Source of the DNA: Isoetes taiwanensis
Lineage: Eukaryota; Streptophyta; Lycopodiopsida; Isoetales; Isoetaceae
Assembly: GCA_021234155.1 (NCBI GenBank)
Contig: JAJEKV010000040.1
Span: forward strand, 3,137,799-3,201,798
Length of the DNA: 64,000 nt
Direction: 5' to 3'
Position 1 is the first letter of the stretch. Every line of letters starts with the position of its first letter. Under the pieces are notes generated by a model. It made no database searches, was not told where the DNA came from, and worked only from the letters and a program-made list of their open reading frames with translations. Positions 10,668 through 21,118 of the stretch are shown here, piece after piece. The position numbers were made by a program, and so were the translations under genes.

Positions 10668-11374
10668 TTCATGACACACCGCCCTTCCGGGCAAGTGGTC
10701 TCAGCCTTCCGGGTTCTCGATGGCACTTTCGGTTTGGGCGTGGACATGGAGTTCACTTCCCCACCGGGTTAGGTGCTTCGCGTGGTGCAATGGTGCCAGA
10801 TCGTGGGTGAATGCCCTTGTGAGTCGGCTTTAGGCGGTGTGAGCCCTCTCGCCCTTGTTGTGGCCTTCGCCGTGAGGCGTGGAACATTAATGCGGTTTAT
10901 GCCCTCATTTGCCTACCGCCTCGATTGGGTTAGGGGCTCTGTTTGTGAGATTGACTAGCCGGCAGCTTGCCGCTTCATGTATCCCGGTGCTTGGCCGCTC
11001 TTGCGGCCAAACCCTCGCATCCGTGGCTTGGTTGGGTGTGGCTGATTTGGAAGCGGCGGTTGTGGATCTTTCGGGATTGGCGACTGCGGCCTCTACGATT
11101 CCTCGACTTCGGTACAAAGCTATTTCAAAGCTTTACGGTGTTCCTAGGGATTAGTAGAGCGGAAGTTTGCCATTTGGCGGACTTCTTGGGTTGTTGTAGA
11201 TGGTGATAGTCGGTTTAGGCGGCAAAGAAGAGAGGTGCGCTTTTTTACGGAGTTTGTTGTGGAGTGTCGAGGTATCGCTGTCTCTTTGGGGCAGTTCTCC
11301 TTCCTCCTCACTTGCTTTGTAACATTAGCATTCTTTTAATATATTGATGACACAGTTCTTCAAAAAAAAAAAAA
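10668..11374 (+). mobile_element. LINE 3' region with poly(A) tail inside the MULE
   Basis: The last ~280 bp match the truncated LINE at 6676-6956 in inverse orientation, ending in TTAATATATTGATGACACAG, CTTC and A13 (11362-11374). The G+C-rich block from about 10668 is longer than the other copy and probably represents more of the ORF2 C-terminus. No RT motif is readable. I could not find a convincing target duplication, so the 5' edge is uncertain. It is nested within the MULE. Confidence 0.75.
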
Positions 11375-11412
11375 CTAGTCAAAAGCACGTTTGATTACTT
11401 TGCATAATAAAT

Positions 11413-11620
11413 TGTAGGATATGATCAGAGCTCGATCTGATCAGAAACTAGTTTTTTTGTCAGAGCCCTTAGAATCATCACCGGTTATTACGTATATTTT
11501 GATTTCTAGCACTTTTCTTTGGCTTTGTAGGATATGGTTAGAGCTCGATCTGATCGAAAACCAGTTGTTCTGTCGGAGCCCCTAGATTCATCACTGGGTA
11601 TTACCCAAACTTTATTTTCT
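11413..11620. repeat. Tandem duplication, ~117-bp unit x2
   Basis: Two diverged copies begin TTGTAGGATATG (about 11413 and 11527). Each contains AGAGCTCGATCTGATC, CAGAGCCC or CGGAGCCC, and ATTTTATTTTCTAGC-like ends. Not coding. Confidence 0.65.
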
Positions 11621-12039
11621 AGCGTTTTTGTTTTGTCGTCGAAGGGGTTTTGTAGCTGCGGCAACAAAGATTTATTCAATGGATAAACTTATGGTTAAAA
11701 GTCCCCAAGCAAATGCTGCTTTCACACATTTCTGTAGTTGAATCTGTCATTCGTCAGGTAATAGCTTAGTTGCTTGATTAAGATATTGTTTACCACATTA
11801 ACCTTTTCATGGTAGATAAGGTTAGTACTTGTTGAGATGCCTTTTGTAATGCTATGAACATAAGTGAACCAATCTTTGAAAAATTGTCTATTTCTGATAC
11901 ACTAGGTCTAGATCAATAAGTTTCAATAGATCTGCTTCTGTTTATATTTATATATTTAATGTTTACGCTTTGTTTTTCTACAATTTAAAAATAATTCTGC
12001 AATTTCTTTATACATTAAAATGTTCTCAATGTTCACTTT

Positions 12040-12634
12040 TTAGGAACCGAAAGAACGGATTCCGACCAGACAGAATGGTTATGTCAAATCGATGCAAAAT
12101 GTCTTCACCAATGAAGAGATATTAGGCATTTTAAAACATCTTGTGGCCTTTCATGATGAGATGGCACTTCCTAGAAAACTGTAGCTTCTTGAATTACACA
12201 GGTATGTTGTACCTAACAAATAGAATAGAATAGAATAGAATAGAATAGAATAGAATAGAATAGAATAGAATAGAATAGAATAGAATAGAATAGTTGCTAT
12301 TATATGTTACTGTCTTAAGAGGACATGTTCTGCATCAACGGTCAATGAGGAGGCAATGCATGATCTTATGAAAACATTGCCTTCGATTATCAACAACATC
12401 AACAAGAAAGCATCACTTCAAATACAAAAATTCCAACATGAATTATGCAAATATGTTGACTCTTTTTATTTTCCATATTTCTTTTGCATGAGAAAGCAGC
12501 CTAATGAACCGTGTACCTATGTGTGGCCAAAGAAGCCTCTATCAATTCCCAACTTTAATTTGGACATGAATCGGAGAGGAAGTTGTTCCTCCTGTAATAA
12601 AACTATACCCTTGGTTAGTTCGATTACCCTGTAA
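12040..12634 (+). other. Candidate captured exons, unidentified
   Basis: Two stretches look protein-like. One at about 12048-12186 reads EPKERIPTRQNGYVKSMQN and then NEEILGILKHLVAFHDEM before a stop. The other, 12356-12634, includes HDLMKTLPSIINNINKK and a cysteine-containing tail. A (TAGAA)n microsatellite separates them, and AG/GT boundaries could join them. I do not recognise the family. As cargo between MULE ends they could be captured host exons. Confidence 0.3.
12221..12292. repeat. (TAGAA)n microsatellite
   Basis: About fourteen uninterrupted TAGAA units. The same pentamer in the same strand orientation recurs at about 59546-59597. Confidence 0.95.
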
Positions 12635-13979
12635 TTTTTAATTCCCCAGAGGAAGCTATTAAGGAGCTCTCTATTGAAAGGTATATACATGGAGGGCGGC
12701 TTAAATTTCTGAAGTAAATCACGCTATCTGTCTCCTGCTAATGTTTCCTTTATGCATTTAAAGTGACATTATAACACTTGCAAACTCTATTTTATGGACA
12801 AAACCCCACCATGTTCTTGAACCATAAATGCTTTTTTATTAGATTGTTACACTAGCAAGCTAGTTATAAGCCTCTTAACAAACAACGGGATTTTGATCAT
12901 AACCTGTGCAATGTACAAGAGGTCTGCATGTTGACACTTTCTGTATTAATGCATTTCAAAAAAATGTACGATGTAACACATTCATGCAGACCTTAAATAC
13001 ATCTGCTCAAAGCAGTGACTGAATCTTTGAAACATCTTTGTCACGAAATGTGTTGTGTCTCACCAACCTTGAAAAGAGTCGTTCGAAACGCCTTCTCCGG
13101 ATCAATGCTTTGTAATACAAGTTGGTGTCCAGACCATCAACATTACGAGCAACTCTTGCTTGTAGTTCCATCTACATTCAATAGGTCAAGCTTCAATAGG
13201 GAAAAACTACAGAAACATTTTATGCTCAGAACGACACAATACGTGAGAATGGAATCTGTAAATATGCTTATGCATCGGATGGAGCAAGAGGTTATACAAA
13301 GGGACAGATCTTAGTTAGAGATTACAAAATAGAGTAAATAACAGATTTAATGGTCTTTCACCATCCACATCATATCATTTTAGCTTACCTTTTTTTTGCC
13401 CAGCCAGCATGTGCATTTGAATATATTCTTAAGCGGGTGCATTTAAATCTTGGTCATTAAGAATGGGAGGAAGCAAACGGCTTTCATGTCATTCATTTGG
13501 CCTATTTTTTCCTACTGCTCTATGAGCATGTTATGTCCGATAATGAGCATAAATAGAAGATAAGTCTACAAACAAGCCAAGAACTTCTGGCGCATCTTTG
13601 GAAATAGAATAAAAGCTTAATCACAATATATTAAACCTGGCGCTTTGAGCCAAGCTTCAGTTCTCCAATAAATTGGTAAAGTGAACCTTCACGAAAATGT
13701 ATCTCCCCGCGAAAACTTTGTATCAATTTGCGGTGACAACCTTCATGCTCAATAAAAAGCAATCCCATTGCTCACATCATAATTTACCAGCCTACACGTT
13801 TCAATGCAATCTTTATGTAATTGAAGCACATGTAAGGGACATTAAAATAAAGAAAATAAGAAAGAAATACAACTAATAGAACCAGGAATCTGCACGAGTG
13901 AAGTAAAAGAACCATCTTGTTATCCAATTAGCAAACAAATATTGTAAAGATTCTTCGAATCTATATATTTGTTATTTCT
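12635..13979. other. MULE interior without identified gene
   Basis: About 1.3 kb of AT-rich sequence. An open stretch of 99 codons at 13015-13314 on the plus strand has no recognisable motif. Otherwise nothing identified. Confidence 0.4.
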
Positions 13980-14046
13980 CTAAAGAGTAGCATTTCTGTT
14001 GAGAGAGCATTTCTGTTGAGGATTGAAGTGCAACAAAATCCATTTA

Positions 14047-14330
14047 CCTCGAGATAAGATAAACCCTCCTAGTACAAAAAAATAAGTAAAGTAAATGATC
14101 CAAAGGTATTCGCAACAACCATACTTCTTCCCAAGGAGAGAAGGCAACAAAACGAAATAGGGCCTGTGACATTTGGTTACAGGTAAATAGGACCGCGCAA
14201 TGATAGAGGGCAATGACCATGCCCATGCAGGGTAAAAGAGCAAATCTCTTTGCTTGTAAAATACAGGGAGCCTGAATATCGTTAAAGCCAGTTCTGCGAA
14301 CCCATTGAACATGATGCTCACAATCTACAT
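14047..14330 (-). pseudogene. PDR-type ABCG transporter fragment
   Basis: The minus strand encodes part of the first transmembrane domain of a full-size pleiotropic-drug-resistance ABC transporter, a plasma-membrane exporter family in plants. [21 protein letters not shown] and [16 protein letters not shown] match the family closely (read as two adjoining pieces). A deletion of about 30-40 codons then joins directly to a different frame with [12 protein letters not shown], followed by [16 protein letters not shown] in a third frame and [11 protein letters not shown] after a one-base slip in a T-run. The last codon abuts a GTAAATGG donor, so intron structure is kept and the copy is genomic rather than retroposed. 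An in-frame TAG lies just upstream of IMFNG. It lies in the MULE interior. Confidence 0.87.
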
Positions 14331-14732
14331 AACCCGCATCAGGAAAGTGCACTCCGTCAAGCTCAAGCTGAATCATTCCTTGATCTCGGAATGAATCAAA
14401 GCACAACGACAGTATGAAATTCCCTGCCTGTTTTGTCTCCTTGCCATGTTTCACTTCTTGCAGCATGGATTCTAGAAGCAAATTAAAGGGAAAAAAACAA
14501 AAAACAGAGAAAATACCATCGAGACAAAAGGGAAAGATATGGGCAAGCCCATATCTTTACTCACTCCTCTAGGGCACAATATGTAGCATAATAGCGAGGG
14601 GTTTTCTTTGTGTTTTGTGCGCTTTTCACTAAGGTTTTCCTATGATTTAAGTGATGTATTCAAATGGATGTACTAATCGCATACATCTAGAGTGCACCAT
14701 TTCCCGAGCCATTGATTTTAGCCTTTTTTTCC
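14331..14732. other. Spacer, possible upstream remnant of the ABCG fragment
   Basis: Open sequence continues on the minus strand to 14481 but with no transporter motif. The remainder, to 14732, shows nothing recognisable. Confidence 0.35.
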
Positions 14733-14955
14733 CAATGGTCAACAACCAATGGCTCACAACAAAGCCCTTTTTTGTGCGTGTGGTGCATAATGGTCAACAA
14801 CCAATGGCTCACAACAAAGCCCTTTTTTTTGTGCGTGTGGTGCATAATGGTCAACAACCAATGGCTCACAACAAAAGTCCCTTTTTGCGTGTGGTGCATA
14901 ATGGTCAACAACCAATGGCCCACAACAAAAGCCCTCTTTTTGTGGGCTTGAAGGG
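14733..14955. repeat. Tandem repeat, 53-57 bp unit x4
   Basis: Four copies each contain ATGGTCAACAACCAATGGC and CACAACAAA, followed by a T-run and GTGCGTGTGGTGCATA. Units differ mainly in T-run length and A-run length. The longish open frames across this block on both strands are products of the repeat. Confidence 0.95.
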
Positions 14956-15559
14956 CGCATGTAGTGCAGTTTCCCCGTCGGCAACACATTTCTTATCATA
15001 GCTTTTGATCCAGAGCTCTGTTTGAGATGATTTTTATTGCGTTGGAAAGCTCTTTCCGAGATCTTTTTGACGATGTATGATATGTATATGTTTGGTTAAG
15101 TTATCTATGTTAAAACAGCAATTTCTCGGCCGGGTTTGGTAGGCTTTCACATCCTACCAGCTGATTAATACAGGATTGTGCTATTGGATATTGTTTTATG
15201 GCTCATTCCAAATGAAGCTTGCAAAAAATTACCATGCATTTTTAGATTTTGAGGCAGTTATTAAGCAAATTCCAAGGCTTCTAGATCCTTGTGCTAACAA
15301 GCAGAAACGTTTCCCACTTTGGTTTCTCACCACAAGAATCCATGGAGGCCAAAGGCTGCTGTTAAATTCTAGTTGAAAAATGTTTGTGTATGGGTGTTGC
15401 AAACTTTATGACTTTCAGAATAATGGGATCAATTAAGCTCTATCTTTATGGTAACTTTTTACTTATGTTCTATTTGTTTTATTGTGATGAAATTCAAAAG
15501 CTACAATGATGAAAGCCTCAAATGAATTCTAGTTTTTTCCTGGTTTGAATTCTAAAATT

Positions 15560-16000
15560 TTGTCACACCCGGGAGGAGGGGACATCCCTAAGGCCCCCGA
15601 AGGGGCTGCTAAAATTTTTTCAACACAAACCATTAACATCCAACATATAAAAATAAATCCCCAACACATAACAACCAACACATAACAACCATCATTAACA
15701 ACCAATACATAACTACCATTGACATTAATTAACACAACCATTGGGTCCAACATATTTAAATTAAAATCCCCTTAAACCCCTTTGGTTTGGGTGCATATTC
15801 ACACGGGGTGGCGTGAGGGCGAGAGCCCTCATAATTGTATTTTGCACGTATAAAATCAACACCATATAGTATTAAGCTTGAAATCTTATAGTATTTTTCG
15901 CGAATCGTGTTATACAATATAGCAAATTTTTATACTTGCATACCCCAAAACGAGGAACTTCGTGCGGTGTAGATTAAGGAATAAGGGGTGAATATGCCTA
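15560..16000. repeat. LTR-like repeat related to 1.1-1.5 kb
   Basis: Starts near TGTCACACCC and shares ordered blocks with the 1100-1430 region: CCGAAGGGGC, CACAAACCATTA, TTTGGTTTGGGTGCATATTCAC, GTATAAAATCAACACCAT and GTGAATATGCC. It also contains an imperfect array of AACACATAACAACC-like units (about 15660-15720). The TGTCACACCC start and internal GTATAAAA box suggest a solo LTR or a foldback-family member. No partner LTR was seen. Confidence 0.5.
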
Positions 16001-16003
16001 TCA

Positions 16004-16038
<35 letters not shown>
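16001..16038. repeat. Hexanucleotide (ATACCC)n array
   Basis: Five to six ATACCC/CCCATA units in a row. Not the plant telomere heptamer. Confidence 0.9.
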
Positions 16039-16039
<1 letters not shown>

Positions 16040-16457
16040 GAATTTACACGAATCTCGATAGATCCATACCCATACCTAGTGTTAGAAACGAAAAGAACTC
16101 AATTCTAGATTTAGGAAAAGCGCCCATTCGATGCTTTCGGTAGCCCAAATCCATGTCGATCCGGTATGAAAGATCCGAAAGCACGCTAGTAAATTTAGGA
16201 AAGAAGCGACAAAGGCCCATGCAAGCCGGAAGGGCAAGACGGCAATGGATTACTGCCTTTCGGACTAGGCAAAAATTGAGAAAGGAAAGTTCGGTTGAAC
16301 ATGTGGAATTTTCATAAATTTCCATAGCTGGTAGATGAAATCCAACGCTTCTAAGTGTGTCCACGTGGACAAAAAATCCCACTGGCGACAGCGTGGACAC
16401 TTGCGTTTGTGCAAACGTGCTAAAAATTTATTTTCCAGTTTGTTATGATCGTAAGAA

Positions 16458-16635
16458 AACTTCCACAATGTAAAGAATGATCATCTTTTGTGAAAACATG
16501 ATTTTTGGTAATTTATAAAATACAAGGGGCTATTTGGGAAAATGCTTAAGATTTAAAGGCATTTTGGGAATTTAAAAAACCAAAGGGCTTTTTGAAAATT
16601 AAGTGAATAATTAAGATTAGTTTGGTAAATTTTCC
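16458..16635. repeat. Right TIR of the MULE
   Basis: Inverted counterpart of 10198-10377. It ends GGTAAATTTTCC and is followed immediately by the TSD TATTTTATT. Inner matching blocks include AAGGGCTTTTTGAAAATTAAG and, nearer the interior, GAATGATCATCTTTTGTGAA (stated as the plus strand). Confidence 0.82.
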
Positions 16636-16689
16636 TATTTTATTTTATGGTCCACGTTAGAATATAATATAGGAAAAACTATAAAATAC

Positions 16690-17393
16690 CCTTATGCTTT
16701 GACAAATTTTTCCACATACCCCTAACTTTTGAAAAATTTATGGAATGCCCTTAGTCAATGTATTTGGCATTGTAAATTTCAAAGATATCACAAGATGCCC
16801 TTGTATTTTGCATATTTCTTGGGATGCCCATACATAGCGATTCGTTTCCTTCCGCCTTTTTTTTCTACAAAAGGCTTGTGCTTTTCGATGCTTCACACCA
16901 ACAACAAAAGTCTTTGCTATCGATTCTTTTGCCATCAATCGACAACATTCTTCAACATCGATTCTCGATTTAATACAATCAACAAATGGGCGGCAAGGAC
17001 AAAGAAATTTGCCGCAAAAATTGCAATTCTTCTTTGTTGCGGATACCATTGGAGCAAGGATCCGATTCTGGCTGTAAAAGGAAGCGGTTGTTGCATCCTT
17101 TAACCCTAGCTAACCCATCATCAATTCTTAAGCTCCATAGTTATCGACCCACGTTAAAGGGTACTTTGTGAATTTTGAAACTTTTGAAATTTGAAATAAA
17201 ACACACGTTATAGGTCTCAAGGGTATTTTTCGCGGTCCGAAAAGAAACATAAGGGCATTTGAGGAATTAACCTAAAACTTAAAGGTATTTGAATAATTAT
17301 CAAAACTACAAAATACATTATCGTTGACCAATGAAATTCCATAAATTTTTGAAAAGTTAGGGGTATGTGGCAAAAATTTGTCGACTTTAGGGC
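16690..17393. mobile_element. Inverted-repeat element, ~0.7 kb
   Basis: The left arm reads GACAAATTTTTCCACATACC, CCTAACTTTTGAAAAATTTA and TGGAA near 16701-16746. It returns inverted at 17335-17385 with few differences, and weaker similarity continues inward. The A/T-rich, 'ccctta'-containing ends resemble MULE or MULE-MITE termini. It begins only ~55 bp beyond the larger MULE. No target duplication was established and no coding capacity was recognised. Confidence 0.55.
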
Positions 17394-17639
17394 CGAGCCT
17401 TCTTTGATTAATCCGCAGGAGGATCCGTGCATCTGTAGCTATTCCATCGCCTTTCGGTTTGCCAAGAAATGTTGGGGTGCATAATCCTAAAAGCGGCTTC
17501 ATTGATAATCGTATGTCGAGCAATGGAGAAAAGCGGGTAGAACCGTTATTAAGCCCCCCTCCCATCCCGCCGAATCGAACGGTTTTCTCCCTGTTTTTCA
17601 ATGGTTGAAGTCATTTCTGGCGATGTTTTTAGCATGCCA

Positions 17640-17910
17640 GCCTAACCAAGCGTGCAACCCTCCTTGCAATTCTAGGCTATCCACGTAGCCTATACATCTC
17701 GCCCCTGTCGATGTGGCAATAGCTATCACCATTAGATCTTCATTTTGCAAGATCTAAGGCTATGAAAATTAGAAAAGGGCTAAAAATATACACGGAGAAT
17801 AGAATGGGTGCCGATTCCTGTGCCGCTTCTCTTCCCCCTTAACTTTCTCCCTCGGTCCGTCCCTTTCCCTCTAGTTTTTTTTTCCCTTCTCTATGTGCGG
17901 AAGTGGGCCT
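17640..17910. repeat. Copy 1 of a promoter-like repeat (partner at 22.80 kb)
   Basis: Contains GCCTAACCAAGC, CAATTCTAGGCTATCCA, a GAAAATTAGAAA(A)GGGC block and a pyrimidine-rich tail. The same ordered blocks are at about 22800-23060. The two are diverged, with indels. Possibly 5' flanks of duplicated genes, or an unnamed repeat. Confidence 0.5.
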
Positions 17911-17954
17911 TTTGCTTTCGGTTCTTGTTTTGCTTTACATTTATGTTTCTGGCA

Positions 17955-18290
17955 TGCAGATATGATGAGCCTATCGGATCTGTCTCTTCGGCATACGCAA
18001 ATCCGGCCATAGCTCCACCTTCAAACTCTCAGGCTTGCCTCCAGGAAATGTTGCTCTAATCTGTTTCTTTGGTTATATAAGAGGAATGCATTGTTATGTA
18101 CTCAACGATATCAAAGAAATCTTGGCTACTTTGCAGCAAGTCAGATATAAGGCTAAAAATGATGGCCAGAAGCGAGTTGAGGAGATTATTAACATGTATT
18201 CTTTTCCATGTTTTCCTTTCAGGGGTCAAGGCATCCTAAAGTTTTGCAAGATCCTATGTTACGCCTTTTTGATGGACCAGTATGTTCCAA
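17955..18290 (+). other. Candidate coding exons, unidentified
   Basis: An open stretch reads RYDEPIGSVSSAYANPAIAP. In an overlapping frame, from about 18030, it reads GYIRGMHCYVLNDIKEIL and then QQVRYKAKNDGQKRVEEIIN. A GT..AG intron (about 18198-18221) would join this to GSRHPKVLQDPMLRLFDGP. The composition looks protein-like, but I cannot name the family, and the frames do not connect without an assumed splice or frameshift. Confidence 0.3.
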
Positions 18291-18299
18291 AACTTCCAT

Positions 18300-19150
18300 C
18301 TTTTGCCATTTCTAAAAGCTCATTTTTGGACTAGAATCATATCTACTTGGTCAATGGTCATGCCCTATCGCACGGGAGGATTTAAATCTTTTAAAGAGGC
18401 GTAAAGCAAGTCAGGAAGAGATTTTTGAATCTGTGCATCGTAAAATATTCTTTGTCTAGCTAGAAGCTTGGCGTTAATAAGAACACACAAAGATCGATTC
18501 AAGGATTCTCAAGGTCATAGAAAAGGGACAAATCGTCTTTGGAGATTTGCATGCCACATATATGTGAAAGTGCTTTCTCCTTTTTAGTGTAAATGTGGAT
18601 ATTCTTCTCCAGCGAGATGTGGTTTTGCATGGCATTGCTAATTCTAATATATTATTTTTACGTTCGGGATCTTACGAGGTATTGATCTTGGTTTTATCAT
18701 TGACAAGAAACATTGTAGATGCTAGAATTACCAGCGGATATGCAAGAAGGCTCCAAACCGGATGACATCCACTGCCCGGGCGGCTTAATGTTTAGCGGCT
18801 TTTACAATGAGCTCAATGCTCCGAGCAAGTTGTTCTTTAGAATCAACACTGCTTGATTTTGATCACCGATTAAAAATATTGATATAAAGTGGATGTTGTT
18901 GTCTTTGCGGGTGCATTTGACACGGGGAGATTATAATGGACATGCAGCGATTTGTAACATGGATCACGCCTTCCGGTTCGAAACCTAATATGGTTGGATA
19001 TGGGCTGAAATCAAAGATTATACTACATGGATTTCCACAACTACACATCATGGATTTATCCATCAAGCAAAAACTTGATGGGCTCAAGGTAACTAAAACT
19101 ACTAGCTCTTGTCATCTCTAACTTTCAAAGGTATCTAATTAATCTAGAAT
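18300..19150. other. No gene identified
   Basis: AT-rich. A 61-codon open stretch at 18936-19121 contains VGYGLKSKIILHGFPQL but has no family I can name. Confidence 0.35.
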
Positions 19151-19680
19151 TGACAGCCTGATACTTAGTATTACTACGGAATTGGAGGAAAGAATTCTTG
19201 GCGAGAATTCACCTCTAGGACGCCTCCGGAAGTTGGTCCAGATGTACCATGTCGTTTTTGGTGTAATGGGTAAGCTTATAACAGATTGATCTCTCTTGTC
19301 TTGGCATGTCATTATCATTTGTCATATATTGATCTGTTTTATGATCTCACGGTATTGATTGCCTCTCCTTTCGACAATTGACCATTACATAGGAAGTTCA
19401 ACACCGGGAATGGCATTGCTATATCTTTGGTGATTTATCCTATCTTTGTTGATTATTTTAACTCTATAGGCAGTCAAGAAAGGTGGAACACATGGCTGCG
19501 AGTCATTGAAAAACCCACGACTTATCAAGCTGGATCATATCATCGGCAAAGTCCAAGCGCTATTTGGAGTTCTTGTTTGCCCTCAAATATGTTACAGGCC
19601 ACATTATCCGCTTCTATACAATGGTTAGAAGTTTATGGCATTATATCAAGCCCCATATCAATGAATATCTAACTTTGAGA
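19150..19680 (+). other. Candidate coding exons, unidentified
   Basis: About 19153-19270 reads DSLILSITTELEERILGEN and then SPLGRLRKLVQMYHVVFGVM up to a GGTAAG-like donor. About 19525-19680 reads KSKRYLEFLFALKYVTGHII and RFYTMVRSLWHYIKPHINEY to a TAG. Both are protein-like and in a plausible exon arrangement, but no family is recognised and no start exon is seen. Confidence 0.3.
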
Positions 19681-19689
19681 TAGAAGACA

Positions 19690-20570
19690 AGTGCTATGGC
19701 CAAAGAGCAAGGACATAGCAAAATTTCTTTAGAATTGGTTAAATATATAGCGATAAGATTGATGTCTCTAAACCACCACTTGCCTTTGTCGAGACACACA
19801 TGGAAGCTAAGTAAACAAGAATAGGTCTAGAAACGATTTTCAAGCGGCAACAAAAGTCGAGAAAAACATTGAACAATTTTGGAAGAATTTCCAAATGCAA
19901 AACAATTCCTTGAGAGGGCTTGTAAATGGTAGGTCGAAATACACGGAAGTCATAATGCTTTCAACTTGCATTATGAGATTCTAGTACTTAGCATTACCAA
20001 ACATGAGTCCTAACAAAATGATGTTCAACACTTTGACGAAATGCCGATGGGTATCGGCTCTCAAGTCCTTTGCTTTCGATTAAACTTTTTTCTGTGTGCC
20101 TTTGTGCATGTGTGCTTTGTTATATGACTTGCTGTTGGCCCATTGCCTGACCTCCAAAAAACTCATTTGAGGAGGTTAGACCTCACAATGGCAATCAATA
20201 ATTTCAAGTAGATGCTCAGGAAATTGATCAACCTCCAAGTAGTTGATAAGCTGTATGAGGATTTCAACAATGTGATCAATCATCAGCAGAAAGCTTCCAC
20301 CTACCCTCCTGACATGACTTCATTATTCTATACAGATTACATGACCTTTGGATTGGGATGATCTGAGAATGTGGGCCTTGATGGTTCTACTATTGATCAC
20401 CTCCAGCACTAGTGTGTCCTTTTGCTTTAGCTCGTGGATGCGCTTAAAAATGCTGCTTCAAGGAATGCCATGTCTTCTTGTTCTAGTTGATGTTTATCTC
20501 TGAAACTATGCCAATCAGCCCCAAGACCAATGAAAAAGCAAAAGAAATCCACCTAAACCTTTTCTAAGCT
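19690..20570. other. No gene identified
   Basis: Short protein-like stretch around 20210-20350 on the plus strand (INLQVVDKLYEDFNNVINHQ), interrupted by stops. Nothing recognised. Confidence 0.3.
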
Positions 20571-21109
20571 TCACCGCCAAGAGAATGAAAGCTTCACATA
20601 TCGTTTCCAAACAAATGCCTTGCAAATGATAAGGGTTTCAATTGGCCATTGTAAAAGCATCTGCTTCCAAAAATCAAACCATGTTTGCCTTGGAATTAAT
20701 TGGACAGAAGCCCATCCCTTTGCAATGTTTTTCTCAATACTGGTAGATTCACTAATCCAACCCCACAAGATTTTCCTCTGTTTTTTCTCATCATAGAAGC
20801 TTTTAGAAGCATAAAATCTACCATAATCCACAAGAAATTGCTATCATCCATGTTTTAATATATCGTAAGTATTGAGATCATAACTTCCTGTCTGCTTCCA
20901 AAAATCAAACCATTTTTGCCTTGGAATTTATTGGACAGAAGCCCATCCCTTTGCAATGTTTCCTCAATACTTGTAGATTCACTAATCCAGCCCCACAAGA
21001 TTGTCCTCTGTTTTTTCTCATCGTAGAAGCTTTTAGAAGCATAAAATCTGCCATAATCCACAAGAAATTTTGCACTGCTATCATCTGTAACGAACCCGCC
21101 AGTTTGCAT
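20571..21109 (-). pseudogene. GH32 acid invertase fragment, exon duplicated in tandem
   Basis: The minus strand encodes part of a plant beta-fructofuranosidase (acid invertase), which hydrolyses sucrose in the cell wall or vacuole. The copy at 20571-20831 reads [44 protein letters not shown] and LLQWPIE, the end of the five-blade propeller in GH32. The adjacent copy at 20890-21109 repeats the same exon about 230 bp away. It has a one-base loss after SIEE and an in-frame TAA in place of the Q-L-I-P context, so it is dead. The upstream catalytic blocks (NDPN, WECPDF) and the downstream beta-sandwich are absent. The locus is therefore a partial, internally duplicated remnant. Confidence 0.88.
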
Positions 21110-21118
21110 TAAATTAAG

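Larger units (their letters stand above)
10198..16635. mobile_element. Mutator-like element (MULE) with long TIRs and 9-bp TSD
   Basis: The left end, GGGAAATTTACC at 10198, and right end, GGTAAATTTTCC finishing at 16635, are inverted copies. The similarity extends inward for roughly 180 bp, to about 10377 and 16458. The nine bases just outside each end are identical, TATTTTATT at 10189-10197 and 16636-16644, the target-duplication length typical of MULEs. Inside, the left part holds only the zinc-knuckle tail of a MULE transposase. The rest holds a LINE tail, an ABC transporter fragment, repeats and an LTR-like block. No catalytic transposase domain is visible, so this is a non-autonomous composite, possibly Pack-MULE-like. 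The TSD is A/T-only, so chance is not fully excluded. Confidence 0.82.

Noticed and set aside
14651-15001. Open frames on both strands
   Set aside because: Produced by the 53-57 bp tandem repeat; unit length changes alter the frame from copy to copy.
16001-16038. Telomere-like array
   Set aside because: The unit is the hexamer ATACCC, not the plant CCCTAAA heptamer, and only a few units are present.
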